From positions 1 through 32,630 of the forward strand of contig CACMXO010000011.1 of the NCBI GenBank assembly GCA_902617605.1: a stretch of DNA of 32,630 nucleotides. Reading direction: 5' to 3'. The notes under the pieces are model-generated. The model did no database searches and had not been told where the DNA came from. It worked only from the letters and a program-made list of their open reading frames with translations. How positions within the stretch are numbered: position 1 is the first letter of the stretch; every line of letters begins with the position of its first letter. This stretch comes from an uncultured Prochlorococcus sp. (lineage in GTDB: Bacteria > Cyanobacteriota > Cyanobacteriia > PCC-6307 > Cyanobiaceae). A program made the position numbers and the translations under genes. Of this stretch, positions 1 through 9,510 are shown one piece after another.

Positions 1-2008
1 CACGGTCTGCCTCTTCAATTTCCATTTTTTGTTTATAAGTAATATTTTTATTCGGTTCAAATCTAAATTTTTCAGTACCAGTGACCTTATCAACTGCCAT
101 ATCAAAAGGTCCTGTTACCCTTGAACCATTTTCATATTCATTACCCGTAACACCTTGAGTATTTTTTTCAGAATATTTTTCTCTTGATGGTGATTTAACA
201 GAGAATTCATTCCAAGAGTTGCCTACTGACTTTTCCGAATTCGCATAAGCAGTATCATTTGGAGGATTATCACAAGCTTGTGAGAACTGATCTCCACCAA
301 CATAAGGAGTCCCTGTTAGGTTTTTACAAGCACCTTTCTTAGCACCTGTCATTACTCCGCCAATTCCTGGTTGTTGACCTGTAAGTCTGGCATTTGAATT
401 ATTTCCAGAATTAACTGTTGCTCTTGATTTCATATCTTCAGAAGTTTCAGTATTACAATTCTCATTAATCTGATCTAGGCCTGCGTATGGTGTTCCAGTT
501 AACACTTTGCATGAACCTGGTTCATCTCCAGTTACTATTTCTGATCTTCCTGTCATAGTGCCGCTAATTAAATTTGACTTTGAAGAAAGGCTTAAACCTA
601 CTTTTCTAGCTTCTGGTTTTGGTTTTGAACCGCAAAACTTCTCGTATTGTTGAGATCCTATGTACTCATCGCCAGTTACATTCTTACAACTCCCATGTTC
701 ATTACCTGTCATATGGTCTGATCTTCCAACCCCTGTACCAGTTACATTATTTCCATTAAGAGTGTTGTAGCTACCTACTTTTTCAAATGCTTTACCTTTT
801 GGATTTGGCTCAGAGCCAAGATATTGATCTCCAGTTAACTGATGTCCAGAACCTGATTCATCTCCAGTAACTAGGGTTGATCTACCAGGAAGTGATCCAG
901 ATACTTTTAATCCATCGGTTGTAGTACTGTGTTTGACCTTTAAAGGATTTTTTGGAACATCACCACAATACTTCTGTGATTGATTAGAAGATACATATTC
1001 AGTACCTGTAAGGTTTTTACAAGTCCCTGGCTCATCGCCTGTGACCCTATCAGATCTACCAACTTCATTCCCAGTCACTTTATTTCCTGATGTTGTTGCA
1101 GTAACAGTAGATCTAAGTGGTTGTTTATAGCTTGGTCTATCTTGACAAAATTGATCAACAACTTCTGCTCCCATGTATTGGGTGCCAGTAACTGTTCTGC
1201 ATGTACTTGCTTCATTACCTGTAGTTTTTACAGATCTATTAGCTTGTGTTCCAGTCACTATTTGACCTGAGTCAGTTTCACTTTTACCAACTTTCCAGCT
1301 AGCATCTGCAATATTTTGTTTGGCGCCATTTTTATTTGGACCACATGGTCTACATTTACCATTACCTTTTTTTCCTGTAGCACCAGTTTTACTTCTTAAC
1401 TCTCTCACTCTCTGAGAAATTTCTCTACTACTTAAATCTGGATCTCCCCTTCTAGCTAAAGAAGCAGCACTGGTATTTTGTTTAGTTGCTGATTTACCAT
1501 GCTTAGATTGAGCTTCTCTTCTCGCTAAAACAATATCTCTACTTGTATTAGTAATAGGCTTTCTCTTCTGATTAATTCTTCTCTTAACGCTGGGTTTGAG
1601 GGACTTAGATTCTGTACTAGTTGAATCCTGACTTTCTTGATTTTTATTTATAGTTGATTTAACTATTTTTACAGGACTTTCTTTTTTAACATCAGTACGT
1701 GTTCTATCAGATGAAGTTATAGCTGATTTTCCATGGGTAGACATTGCTTTTCTTCTCTCTATTACTAACTCTTTACTAGATAAAGTTGTTGCAGAATTTC
1801 TGTTTACTTGAGTTTTTGGAATATGTTTTGTAGCTGGTTTTGAAATATTAAGATTATTAGGAGAAGACTGAGTCCCAGAAATATGTATATCTTGAGAAGA
1901 TCGAACTCTATCTTTGGTAGTTGAAGAATAAGCAGCAGCTTTTTTACCGCTATCACTCATCGCCTTTCTTCTTTCAAGTGCAATCTCTCTGCTAGTTTTT
2001 TTTGACAT
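1..2008 (-). CDS. csoS2: CsoS2 carboxysome scaffold protein (C-terminus beyond window)
   Basis: Intrinsically disordered scaffold that links Rubisco to the shell during alpha-carboxysome assembly. The frame is open from an ATG at 2006-2008 to the window edge (669 codons seen), so the C-terminal shell-anchoring region is missing here. Three clear N-terminal Rubisco-binding motifs (R-R-x-A-x-S-x-x-G-K-x-A type) lie near residues 9-25, 80-96 and 159-175, with a degenerate fourth near 195-213. Six M repeats built on VTGxE/VTGTxY units follow, at about 250-290, 310-350, 369-400, 422-460, 481-520 and 541-580. Five carry a cysteine pair (C270/C288, C330/C348, C441/C459, C500/C518, C561/C579); the third has none. 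The gene lies 91 nt downstream of cbbS, with a terminator-like palindrome between them. Family assignment is very secure. Confidence 0.97.
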   Translation of the reverse strand, partial: MSKKTSREIALERRKAMSDSGKKAAAYSSTTKDRVRSSQDIHISGTQSSPNNLNISKPATKHIPKTQVNRNSATTLSSKELVIERRKAMSTHGKSAITSSDRTRTDVKKESPVKIVKSTINKNQESQDSTSTESKSLKPSVKRRINQKRKPITNTSRDIVLARREAQSKHGKSATKQNTSAASLARRGDPDLSSREISQRVRELRSKTGATGKKGNGKCRPCGPNKNGAKQNIADASWKVGKSETDSGQIVTGTQANRSVKTTGNEASTCRTVTGTQYMGAEVVDQFCQDRPSYKQPLRSTVTATTSGNKVTGNEVGRSDRVTGDEPGTCKNLTGTEYVSSNQSQKYCGDVPKNPLKVKHSTTTDGLKVSGSLPGRSTLVTGDESGSGHQLTGDQYLGSEPNPKGKAFEKVGSYNTLNGNNVTGTGVGRSDHMTGNEHGSCKNVTGDEYIGSQQYEKFCGSKPKPEARKVGLSLSSKSNLISGTMTGRSEIVTGDEPGSCKVLTGTPYAGLDQINENCNTETSEDMKSRATVNSGNNSNARLTGQQPGIGGVMTGAKKGACKNLTGTPYVGGDQFSQACDNPPNDTAYANSEKSVGNSWNEFSVKSPSREKYSEKNTQGVTGNEYENGSRVTGPFDMAVDKVTGTEKFRFEPNKNITYKQKMEIEEADR

Positions 2009-2049
2009 AATCTTCAAGTTTGAAATTCTTTAAAAACTTTTTTGAAAAA

Positions 2050-2077
2050 CTTTCTCCAAAAAATTTTTTGGAGAAAG
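2050..2077 (-). terminator. Perfect 28-bp palindrome between cbbS and csoS2, attenuator-like
   Basis: CTTTCTCCAAAAAA is followed directly by its exact reverse complement TTTTTTGGAGAAAG. Read on the minus strand, the direction of operon transcription, the stem is followed at once by TTTTTC and then more A/T runs, which is the form of a rho-independent terminator. It sits 22 nt after the cbbS stop and 41 nt before the csoS2 start. I infer partial termination or 3'-end stabilisation that lets cbbL/cbbS RNA exceed csoS2 RNA. Confidence 0.7.
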
Positions 2078-2099
2078 ATATTAACTACGATAAGTAGCT

Positions 2100-2441
2100 T
2101 TAACGTCCTTGGAAAACTACAAAAGCTGTTCCTTGACTTTGAGTGTAAGCATCGTATCCGATGATTCTTACATGATGATCAGGGTATGCTCTATGACATG
2201 CCTCTAATTCGCTCACGATCAAGTTAAGATCTTTTTCCCCAAAGAATGGGAGTTTCCAATAAGACCAATAAGTTTGCATACATCCACTTGGATGAACGTG
2301 CTCAATAACTGGACTCCAACCTTGAGCAATTATGTACGCAATTTGGTCATATATTTCTTCCTGGGTCATCGGTGGTAAGAAACCGAATGTTTCCAGGGTT
2401 GCAACGGTTTGATAGTCGCTTACTGTGCTCTGGAAAGGCAT
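2100..2441 (-). CDS. cbbS: Ribulose bisphosphate carboxylase small subunit (form IA)
   Basis: Small subunit of the L8S8 Rubisco packaged in the alpha-carboxysome. The 113-residue length is typical of form IA. Recognisable features are the N-terminal ETFGFLPP stretch, the TYWSYWKLPFFG segment (residues 57-68) and the C-terminal VRIIGYD element. It starts at ATG 2439-2441 and lies 89 nt downstream of cbbL in the same direction. The spacer carries two stem-loops. Also called rbcS. Confidence 0.98.
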   Translation of the reverse strand: MPFQSTVSDYQTVATLETFGFLPPMTQEEIYDQIAYIIAQGWSPVIEHVHPSGCMQTYWSYWKLPFFGEKDLNLIVSELEACHRAYPDHHVRIIGYDAYTQSQGTAFVVFQGR

Positions 2442-2467
2442 AATTAATCAAAATGTGAATGTAATTA

Positions 2468-2516
2468 CTCGTAAAAACGAGATTTTAATAAGTTTGAGGA
2501 GAATTAATCTCCTCAA
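2468..2516 (-). promoter_or_regulatory. Two stem-loops in the cbbL-cbbS spacer
   Basis: Arms TTGAGGAGA (2494-2502) and TCTCCTCAA (2508-2516) form a perfect 9-bp stem with a 5-nt loop. A second small hairpin, CTCGT-AAAA-ACGAG, lies at 2468-2481. Both fall after the cbbL stop and before cbbS. No long U-run follows, so an mRNA processing or stability role seems likelier than full termination; that is inference. Confidence 0.5.
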
Positions 2517-2530
2517 TTTCGAAACTTGAG

Positions 2531-3946
2531 TTAACCCTGAACGTCAAGCTTGTCGACAGTGTCAAACTCGAACTTAATTTCCTTCCAAGTTTCTAGAGCA
2601 ATAGCTAATTCAGGACTATGCTTAGCAGCTTCCATAAGAATGTCTCTACTCTCTTTTTCGATTTCGCGACCAGCATTACGGGCTTTTACACAAGCTTCTA
2701 AAGCAACTCTGTTAGCTGCAGCTCCAGCAGCTGAACCCCATGGATGACCATGTGTTCCTCCACCGAACTGAAGACAGGAATCATCCCCAAAGATCGCAAG
2801 AAGTGCAGGCATATGCCAAACATGGATACCACCTGATGCGACTGCAAATACTCCAGGCATTGAACCCCAATCTTGATCAAAGAAGTTTCCTCTTGATCTA
2901 TCTTCAGGAACAAATGACTCTCTTAAGTTGTCAATATAACCAAGAGTTGTTTGACGATCACCTTCTAGTTTTCCAACCACGGTTCCAGTATGTAGTTGGT
3001 CTCCTCCAGATAGTCTCAAACATTTTGCAAGAACTCTGAAGTGAATACCATGCTTTGGATGTCTATCAATAACAGCATGCATAGCTCTGTGAATATGCAA
3101 TAGCATGCCATTTTTACGACACCAATTAGCTAATCCAGTATTTGCAGTAAAACCACCAGTTATATAATCATGCATGATGATTGGCATATCTAGCTCTTTT
3201 GCAAATTCAGCTCTTTCATAGAGTTCTTCAGGAGTGTTAGCAGTACAATTTAGATAGTGACCTTTAACTTCTCCAGTTTCTCGCTGAGCAAGCTTAACTG
3301 CCTCTGCAACAAACTCAAATCTTTCTCTCCAACGTTGGAATGGTTGAGAATTAATATTCTCATCATCCTTCGTTAAATCAAGACCGCCTCTAAGACATTC
3401 ATATACCACTCGACCATAGTTTTTACCAGATAATCCTAATTTAGGTTTGATGGTACAACCAAGTAGAGGTCTTCCGTATTTGTTAAGTCGATCTCTTTCA
3501 ACTACGATTCCGTTTGGTGGACCACCGCAAGTTTTAATGAACGCAATTGGGAATCTAATATCTTCTAGACGTAGATGTCTTAGAGCTTTAAATCCAAAAA
3601 CGTTTCCTACAAGAGATGTTAATACGTTTGTAATTGAACCTTCTTCAAAAAGATCTAAAGGATATGCAATAAAAGCATAGAAAGCCTCAGGATCTCCAGG
3701 AACGTCTTCGATTCGATAACAACGTCCTTTATAAAATTCTAAGTCTGTAAGTAACTCGGACCAAACTGTTGACCAAGTACCTGTTGAAGATTCAGCGGCA
3801 ACAGCTGCTGCAACTTCTTCTCTTGGAACACCTTCCTGACCTGTACATTTGAAACAGGCTAGTAAATCGGTGTCTAGGGGTACATATTCTGGAGTCCAGT
3901 AGGTATCTCTGTACTCCTTTACCCCTGCGTCATACTTCTTACTCAT
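2531..3946 (-). CDS. cbbL: Ribulose bisphosphate carboxylase large subunit (form IA)
   Basis: Carboxylates ribulose-1,5-bisphosphate inside the carboxysome. The 471-residue protein keeps the catalytic landmarks: TIKPKLGL with the catalytic lysine K167, the carbamylated lysine K193 in the KDDE motif, and loop 6 ([11 protein letters not shown], with its lysine). The sequence type ([17 protein letters not shown]) and its place between csoS1 and cbbS mark form IA. ATG start at 3944-3946, 69 nt downstream of csoS1. Also called rbcL. Confidence 0.99.
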   Translation of the reverse strand: MSKKYDAGVKEYRDTYWTPEYVPLDTDLLACFKCTGQEGVPREEVAAAVAAESSTGTWSTVWSELLTDLEFYKGRCYRIEDVPGDPEAFYAFIAYPLDLFEEGSITNVLTSLVGNVFGFKALRHLRLEDIRFPIAFIKTCGGPPNGIVVERDRLNKYGRPLLGCTIKPKLGLSGKNYGRVVYECLRGGLDLTKDDENINSQPFQRWRERFEFVAEAVKLAQRETGEVKGHYLNCTANTPEELYERAEFAKELDMPIIMHDYITGGFTANTGLANWCRKNGMLLHIHRAMHAVIDRHPKHGIHFRVLAKCLRLSGGDQLHTGTVVGKLEGDRQTTLGYIDNLRESFVPEDRSRGNFFDQDWGSMPGVFAVASGGIHVWHMPALLAIFGDDSCLQFGGGTHGHPWGSAAGAAANRVALEACVKARNAGREIEKESRDILMEAAKHSPELAIALETWKEIKFEFDTVDKLDVQG

Positions 3947-4015
3947 AAGGATAAATTTAGGTCTGTGTAGGGAAAATAATTATTTTGCAAAATTTATAAA
4001 TCTTGCTTTATTTAA

Positions 4016-4327
4016 TTAGTCCTTTTGACCAAGAAATTCACCATTACCTAGAGCAGGTTCAACTTCTCTATGAGGACGAGCAATAATGTGAGCTGCAACT
4101 AAACCGTCACCAACTCTTTCACAAGCATCAGCACCAGCTCTTACAGCTGCGTTAACTGCGCCTGTTTCGCCTCTAACTAATACTGTGACATAACCGCCAC
4201 CAACGAATTCACGACCAATAAGGCGAACTTCTGCTGCCTTTGTCATTGCGTCTGCTGCTTCGATTGCAGGTACAAGTCCGCGTGTCTCGATCATGCCGAG
4301 AGCGATACCCATTGTTTCTGTAGCCAT
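4016..4327 (-). CDS. csoS1: Carboxysome hexameric shell protein CsoS1
   Basis: Single-domain bacterial microcompartment (BMC-H) protein that tiles the facets of the carboxysome shell. The 103 residues start ATETMGIALGMIETRG and carry the pore-loop signature FVGGGYVTV (about 42-50) and the C-terminal VAAHIIARPH strand. It is the promoter-proximal gene of the minus-strand operon csoS1-cbbL-cbbS-csoS2, with an unusually long structured upstream spacer. No good Shine-Dalgarno precedes the ATG, and one copy of a 14-bp repeat ends 19 nt upstream of it. Confidence 0.98.
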   Translation of the reverse strand: MATETMGIALGMIETRGLVPAIEAADAMTKAAEVRLIGREFVGGGYVTVLVRGETGAVNAAVRAGADACERVGDGLVAAHIIARPHREVEPALGNGEFLGQKD

Positions 4328-4345
4328 TGTCTACTAAATACTAAA

Positions 4346-4359
4346 TGTGGAATGTTCAA
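4346..4359. repeat. 14-bp direct repeat, copy 1 (csoS1 leader)
   Basis: TGTGGAATGTTCAA (plus strand; TTGAACATTCCACA on the csoS1 strand) is found here and again, exactly, at 4577-4590. This copy ends 19 nt before the csoS1 start codon. It may be a binding or pairing site in the leader; function is unknown. Confidence 0.6.
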
Positions 4360-4463
4360 TTCGAAGAATGCTTCATTAAGTACTTATAAGTCAAGCGTTT
4401 TCGAAAAAATCTCCATTAATGTTTTTTCTATCATTCATAAGTTAAACTTATCACCCTTGGTAC

Positions 4464-4479
4464 TATTGATATGTCAATA
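4464..4479. promoter_or_regulatory. 16-bp imperfect palindrome, possible operator
   Basis: TATTGATATGTCAATA is self-complementary except for one central pair. On the csoS1 strand it contains TTGACA, a consensus -35 hexamer, but no convincing -10 lies at the usual distance. It may be a dimeric regulator site; a LysR-type CbbR/RbcR regulator is one possibility for a carboxysome operon, but I cannot assign it. Confidence 0.35.
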
Positions 4480-4505
4480 CTTATGCAAATTAGTTAGTGC
4501 ATCAA

Positions 4506-4543
4506 AACATAATGTTGTGTTAAGAAAAAATTTACATTATGTT
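4506..4543. ncRNA. Stem-loop with perfect 10-bp arms
   Basis: AACATAATGT (4506-4515) and ACATTATGTT (4534-4543) are exact reverse complements around an 18-nt A/T-rich loop. It lies 7 nt from the larger structure at 4551-4607, so the two probably form one structured RNA element, either the csoS1 leader or a separate small RNA. Confidence 0.45.
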
Positions 4544-4550
4544 ATTTCCG

Positions 4551-4607
4551 TACGAGACAGGCCCTGTCTACACAGGTGTGGAATGTTCAACCTTTCCTGT
4601 CTCCGTA
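4551..4607. ncRNA. Multi-stem structured element upstream of csoS1
   Basis: GAGACAGG (4554-4561) pairs with CCTGTCTC (4596-4603), and three more pairs form beyond a 1-nt bulge. Inside the 34-nt loop, CCTGT-CTAC-ACAGG (4563-4576) makes a nested hairpin. The four CCTGT/ACAGG units permit alternative folds, as a switch would. The element is GC-rich against its surroundings. The second copy of the 14-bp repeat lies in the loop at 4577-4590. Small RNA, leader and divergent terminator are all possible. Confidence 0.45.
4577..4590. repeat. 14-bp direct repeat, copy 2 (inside stem-loop)
   Basis: Exact second copy of TGTGGAATGTTCAA, 231 nt from copy 1. It sits in the loop region of the structured element at 4551-4607. 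Confidence 0.6.
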
Positions 4608-4655
4608 TCAAGCTTTGAAGTAAAATAATATTCACAATAAATTTTTTATATTATT

Positions 4656-5240
4656 TTGAACCTTCCAGTTCTTACTATTGCGAGTGGCAATCAAAAAAAA
4701 GTATCTGAAATCTCAGAGATGCTGGATGTTTTGTCTTTAAAAGTTGAGAAGCAACCAGAATATTTAAATGTCGAAGAAACTGGGAAAACATATTTTGAGA
4801 ATGCACTACTTAAAGCCAAGGCAGCTTCTCTAGAGACAAAAACTTGGGCATTAGCTGATGACTCGGGTCTTGAAGTAGATGTTTTAGATGGTCGACCAGG
4901 AATTTATTCTGCTCGATATGCCAAAAATAATGATGAGAAAATTAAAAAATTAATTAATGAACTTTCTGATAGTCCTTATAGGAGTGCAAGATTTATAAGT
5001 TGTATGGTTTTGTGCGATCCCTCAGGAAACTTAGTTAAAGATACAACAGGAATATGTTGGGGAGAAATTCTTAAGAACCCCAAATATCCTAATGGGGAGT
5101 TCGAATCTATTTTTTGGGTTAAAGAAGCTAATTGTGTTTACGGTGAGCTCTCACAATCACAATTAAATAAATTGGGTAGTAGAGGTAAAGCTGCAAAAAT
5201 TATGTCACCTTTTTTAAAAAAAGAGATAGGTTTAATTTAA
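4656..5240 (+). CDS. rdgB: RdgB/HAM1-family non-canonical purine NTP pyrophosphatase
   Basis: Removes dITP/ITP and XTP from the nucleotide pool by hydrolysis to the monophosphate. The 194-residue protein shows the N-terminal substrate loop ASGNQKKVSEI (9-19), the signature ADDSGLEVDVLDGRPG (about 68-83) followed by YSARYA, and a C-terminal ELSQSQLNKLGSRGKA segment that matches the family. The start is TTG at 4656, since no ATG or GTG lies between the in-frame stop at 4638 and the conserved loop; ATT codons at 4650/4653 are less likely. It is embedded among carboxysome genes but on the other strand. Confidence 0.93.
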   Translation: MNLPVLTIASGNQKKVSEISEMLDVLSLKVEKQPEYLNVEETGKTYFENALLKAKAASLETKTWALADDSGLEVDVLDGRPGIYSARYAKNNDEKIKKLINELSDSPYRSARFISCMVLCDPSGNLVKDTTGICWGEILKNPKYPNGEFESIFWVKEANCVYGELSQSQLNKLGSRGKAAKIMSPFLKKEIGLI

Positions 5241-5262
5241 AAAAGGTTTAAATAAAAATTTC

Positions 5263-6033
5263 TCAATAATTTGAAATTTCTTCAATTGCTCTTATAGCAG
5301 CAGCAGCTGCCTCTTCTACATCTCCTTCTTTCCCGGCGAGAGTTAATCTACCAAAAGCTCCAACTGCTTTAACATCAACAACAGTTATATTAGATGCCTT
5401 TTCAGCTTCATTAGCTGCTTTCAAAACATAACCAGCTGGTTCAGTTTCTAATATAAACATGCTCATTCCAGATTGAATCATTGATCCACTTCTGTTTTGT
5501 CTATTTATTAAAACTGCATGATCTGGAGTAATTGCTCGAATAACTTCAGTCCAACTCGTAGCAGGTTTTGTTCTTTTTCTTACTTCACTCCCAATAGCAT
5601 CTAGAACAACATCTCCAGAATGTAAAACCGTGCTTTGATCTTTATGGTAAAGAGCAAGAGATCCAAATGCTCTTTCAACAATCATCTGACCAAGTCTTAC
5701 ATTACTTGCTTTTAGGGCAATGTCAGTAACTCTATGAACAGCCATCCCTGGTGAGACTTCCATCCACAGACATGAATCACCAGGAATAGGTAAAAAACCT
5801 CTACTAACAGTTCCCATATATGCGGCTAATTGAGGTTGCAGAGAATCTAAAAAAACATATGTTCTTAACTCAATTTGCTCAACTTGACTAGCTTGTCTGG
5901 ATACCAAGGACTTTTCTGAATCAGTAGTAATAAAACAGCTAGCACCACTGGCCTGAGATTGCACCTCAGATCCTGTGACTAGAGAACTCCCTTTTTTTCG
6001 TTCCCCTCTGTTTAAGCTAGAAGTTGGTTCCAT
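5263..6033 (-). CDS. csoS1D: Tandem-BMC carboxysome shell protein CsoS1D
   Basis: Pseudohexameric trimer with two fused BMC domains, thought to form gated large pores in the alpha-carboxysome shell. The frame is open upstream to 6126, but ATG at 6031-6033 gives 256 residues. With that start the conserved gating pair falls at E120-R121 (in [10 protein letters not shown]), as in the MED4 protein, which supports it. Domain 1 covers about 55-150 and domain 2 about 155-256; residues 1-50 look disordered. It converges on rdgB with a 22-nt gap and is separate from the main cso operon. Confidence 0.94.
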   Translation of the reverse strand: MEPTSSLNRGERKKGSSLVTGSEVQSQASGASCFITTDSEKSLVSRQASQVEQIELRTYVFLDSLQPQLAAYMGTVSRGFLPIPGDSCLWMEVSPGMAVHRVTDIALKASNVRLGQMIVERAFGSLALYHKDQSTVLHSGDVVLDAIGSEVRKRTKPATSWTEVIRAITPDHAVLINRQNRSGSMIQSGMSMFILETEPAGYVLKAANEAEKASNITVVDVKAVGAFGRLTLAGKEGDVEEAAAAAIRAIEEISNY

Positions 6034-6130
6034 TGAGGCGACTATAACGGATAATGGTTCATTTTTTCTATTAAATTTACTTGCATGCTTACCACAAAAC
6101 GATAACTTCAAGTAAAAGATAAGCATTTTT

Positions 6131-6499
6131 ATGGGAACTTCTCAAAAAAAAGAACCAACTGTTTCTGGTACTGAAAAAGAATTAACTCCTGATCAAACTC
6201 TTGGGTTAGTTAGCCTTAGCTTGATGCAAAAACTATCTCAGAAAGATCCATCTTTTAGTTGGTTAGAAGAAGATAAAATTGAAAAAGTAAATCTTAAGAA
6301 CCTCAGAGATAGATTGGAGTTAACGCAATTAGCTATAAATACTGGAGCACCTTTAACCACTTCAGAAGTGACAGCTTTAATTGGGGCAAAGCCCGGGAAA
6401 TCTAAGTTGGAAAGAGCAGGATTATTAGCAACAAAAATAGCTAGAAATGTGTGGAAGCTTTCAAAAACAAGTCAAGGGAATTCTTTCTACAGAAATTAA
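6131..6499 (+). CDS. Conserved-looking small protein of unknown function
   Basis: I do not recognise a family for this 122-residue protein. It has a polar, probably disordered start (residues 1-18), then a mostly helical region ([29 protein letters not shown]), then a Thr/Ser-Glu-Val turn ([15 protein letters not shown]) and a basic C-terminus. The pattern [14 protein letters not shown] could be a small helix-turn-helix-like fold, but this is only a visual impression. No signal peptide or membrane segment is present. It is divergent from csoS1D (97 nt) and 157 nt upstream of chlN, so it may share regulation with either. ATG start at 6131. Confidence 0.75.
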   Translation: MGTSQKKEPTVSGTEKELTPDQTLGLVSLSLMQKLSQKDPSFSWLEEDKIEKVNLKNLRDRLELTQLAINTGAPLTTSEVTALIGAKPGKSKLERAGLLATKIARNVWKLSKTSQGNSFYRN

Positions 6500-6625
6500 A
6501 ATACGCCCCAAAAGTTTTTTTCATAATTCCGATTTAAGTATTTAAACATTCATATAAGTTTTTTAAATGTGTTTATTTTGTAAGAGAACTTATTAATTAC
6601 TTTCTTAAATTAAAAAGTTTATGCA

Positions 6626-6642
6626 AGCTTAAAATATAAGCT
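6626..6642 (+). promoter_or_regulatory. Small stem-loop just upstream of chlN
   Basis: AGCTTA-AAATA-TAAGCT forms a 6-bp perfect stem ending 14 nt before the chlN ATG, where a Shine-Dalgarno would be expected and none is seen. It could hide or expose the start region; weak evidence. Confidence 0.3.
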
Positions 6643-6647
6643 CTTGA

Positions 6648-7913
<1,266 letters not shown>

Positions 7914-7918
7914 AAACT

Positions 7919-9490
7919 ATGGAATTAACTCTTTGGACGTATGAAGGCCCACCTCATGTTGGTGCTATGAGAATTGCTTCGTCAATGAAAGACATTCATT
8001 ATGTGCTTCATGCCCCCCAAGGAGATACATATGCAGATCTTCTTTTTACAATGATCGAGAGGAGGGGGAAAAGGCCTCCAGTAACCTATACAACTTTTCA
8101 GGCTAGAGACCTTGGAGGCGATACTGCTGAATTAGTGAAGAAAAATATTAAGGAAGCGGTTGAACGATTCAAACCCAAAACTCTTTTAGTCGGAGAAAGT
8201 TGTACAGCAGAACTTATCCAAGACCAACCTGGAGCTCTTGCGAAAGGGATGGGGCTTGACATGCCGATTGTAAATCTTGAATTACCTGCTTATAGCAAGA
8301 AAGAAAATTGGGGGGCCTCAGAAACCTTTTATCAATTAACGAGAACACTTTTAAAAGAAAAAGTAAGTTTTTCAGAGAAAATATGTCCTCAAAGGTGGAA
8401 GGAATTTGGGCGTAGACCAAAAGTAAATATACTTGGCCCTTCATTACTAGGATTTAGATGCAGAGATGACGTAATCGAAATTCAACGCATACTTTCAGAG
8501 CAAGGAATAGATACAAACGTAGTTGCTCCATTAGGTGCTAGTCCAGATGATATTGAAAGACTTATTGATGCTGAAATAAATATTTGTCTTTATCCAGAAA
8601 TTGCGGAAGCATCATGCGAATGGCTTAAACGGAACTTTGGAATGGAATATACAAACACTATTCCAATTGGAATAAAAAATACAATTGAATTTATAAATGA
8701 AGTTCATAAGAAATTAGATCTTCCTTTGACGAATAAAAAAGATTTAGAAAACAAATCAAAACTTCCTTGGTACTCAAAATCAGTTGACTCAAATTATCTA
8801 ACTGGAAAAAGAGTTTTTATTTTTGGTGATGGAACACATGCAATTGCAGCAGCCAAAATTGCTAAGGAAGAATTGGGTTTTGAAGTAGTGGGTCTTGGAA
8901 CATACAGCAGGGAGATGGCAAGACAAGTAAGAGCTACTGCAAAAGATCTAAATGTAGAAGCTCTGATAACTAACAATTATCTAGAAGTGGAAGATGCCAT
9001 GAAAAAAGCCGCCCCTGAACTTGTTTTAGGGACCCAAATGGAAAGGCATAGTGCAAAAAGACTCGGCATTCCATGCTCAGTAATTAGTACTCCAATGCAT
9101 GTACAAGATGTTCCTGCAAGATATAGCCCTCAAATGGGATGGGAAGGAGCAAATGTGATTTTTGATGACTGGGTACATCCTCTAATGATGGGCTTAGAAG
9201 AGCATCTTATTGATATGTTCAAACATGACTTTGAGTTTGTTGATGGTCATCAAAGCCATTTAGGACATACAGCGACAAACACAAAGAACACTTTAAATTC
9301 TGAGAAAAAAAAAGAAAAAAATAGTAAAGAAGGAATTATCTGGACTGAGTCTGGTAGAGCTGAATTAATAAAAGTTCCATTTTTTGTAAGAGGTAAAGTT
9401 AAAACAAATACTGAAAAATACGCAATCTCGAGAGGAATTCCAGAGATAAGCGATGAAACTCTTTACGATGCCAAAGCATATTTCAGTTAA
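7919..9490 (+). CDS. chlB: Light-independent protochlorophyllide reductase subunit B
   Basis: Partner of ChlN in the dark-operative protochlorophyllide reductase. The 523-residue protein has the conserved [18 protein letters not shown] start. Aspartate D36 (in QGDTYADLL) matches the unusual Asp ligand of the cluster, and VGESCTAEL carries a conserved cysteine. The C-terminal segment from about residue 470 is the family's small helical domain ([19 protein letters not shown]). The Lys-rich linker before it (about 458-472) is poorly conserved by type. Confidence 0.98.
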   Translation: MELTLWTYEGPPHVGAMRIASSMKDIHYVLHAPQGDTYADLLFTMIERRGKRPPVTYTTFQARDLGGDTAELVKKNIKEAVERFKPKTLLVGESCTAELIQDQPGALAKGMGLDMPIVNLELPAYSKKENWGASETFYQLTRTLLKEKVSFSEKICPQRWKEFGRRPKVNILGPSLLGFRCRDDVIEIQRILSEQGIDTNVVAPLGASPDDIERLIDAEINICLYPEIAEASCEWLKRNFGMEYTNTIPIGIKNTIEFINEVHKKLDLPLTNKKDLENKSKLPWYSKSVDSNYLTGKRVFIFGDGTHAIAAAKIAKEELGFEVVGLGTYSREMARQVRATAKDLNVEALITNNYLEVEDAMKKAAPELVLGTQMERHSAKRLGIPCSVISTPMHVQDVPARYSPQMGWEGANVIFDDWVHPLMMGLEEHLIDMFKHDFEFVDGHQSHLGHTATNTKNTLNSEKKKEKNSKEGIIWTESGRAELIKVPFFVRGKVKTNTEKYAISRGIPEISDETLYDAKAYFS

Positions 9491-9510
9491 TTTTTACTAA
9501 TAAAATATAA

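Larger units (their letters stand above)
4328..4655. other. 328-bp divergent spacer between csoS1 and rdgB
   Basis: This is the longest non-coding stretch in the window. It carries a 14-bp direct repeat (4346-4359 and 4577-4590), a 16-bp imperfect palindrome (4464-4479) and two tandem stem-loops (4506-4543 and 4551-4607). It must hold the promoter of the carboxysome operon and probably that of rdgB. An 88-codon plus-strand reading frame crosses it but looks incidental. A minus-strand TATTAT (4625-4630) lies about 18 nt before the outer stem-loop and could be a -10 box. Confidence 0.7.

Noticed and set aside
4352-4618. 88-codon plus-strand reading frame in the csoS1-rdgB spacer
   Set aside because: It begins inside the 14-bp repeat, runs through the stem-loops, shows no domain or membrane pattern and no ribosome site. 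The RNA-structure explanation fits better.
6034-6126. N-terminal 31-codon extension of csoS1D
   Set aside because: ATG 6033 gives 256 residues and the E120-R121 gate numbering; the extension looks unlike a BMC protein and crowds the divergent promoter.
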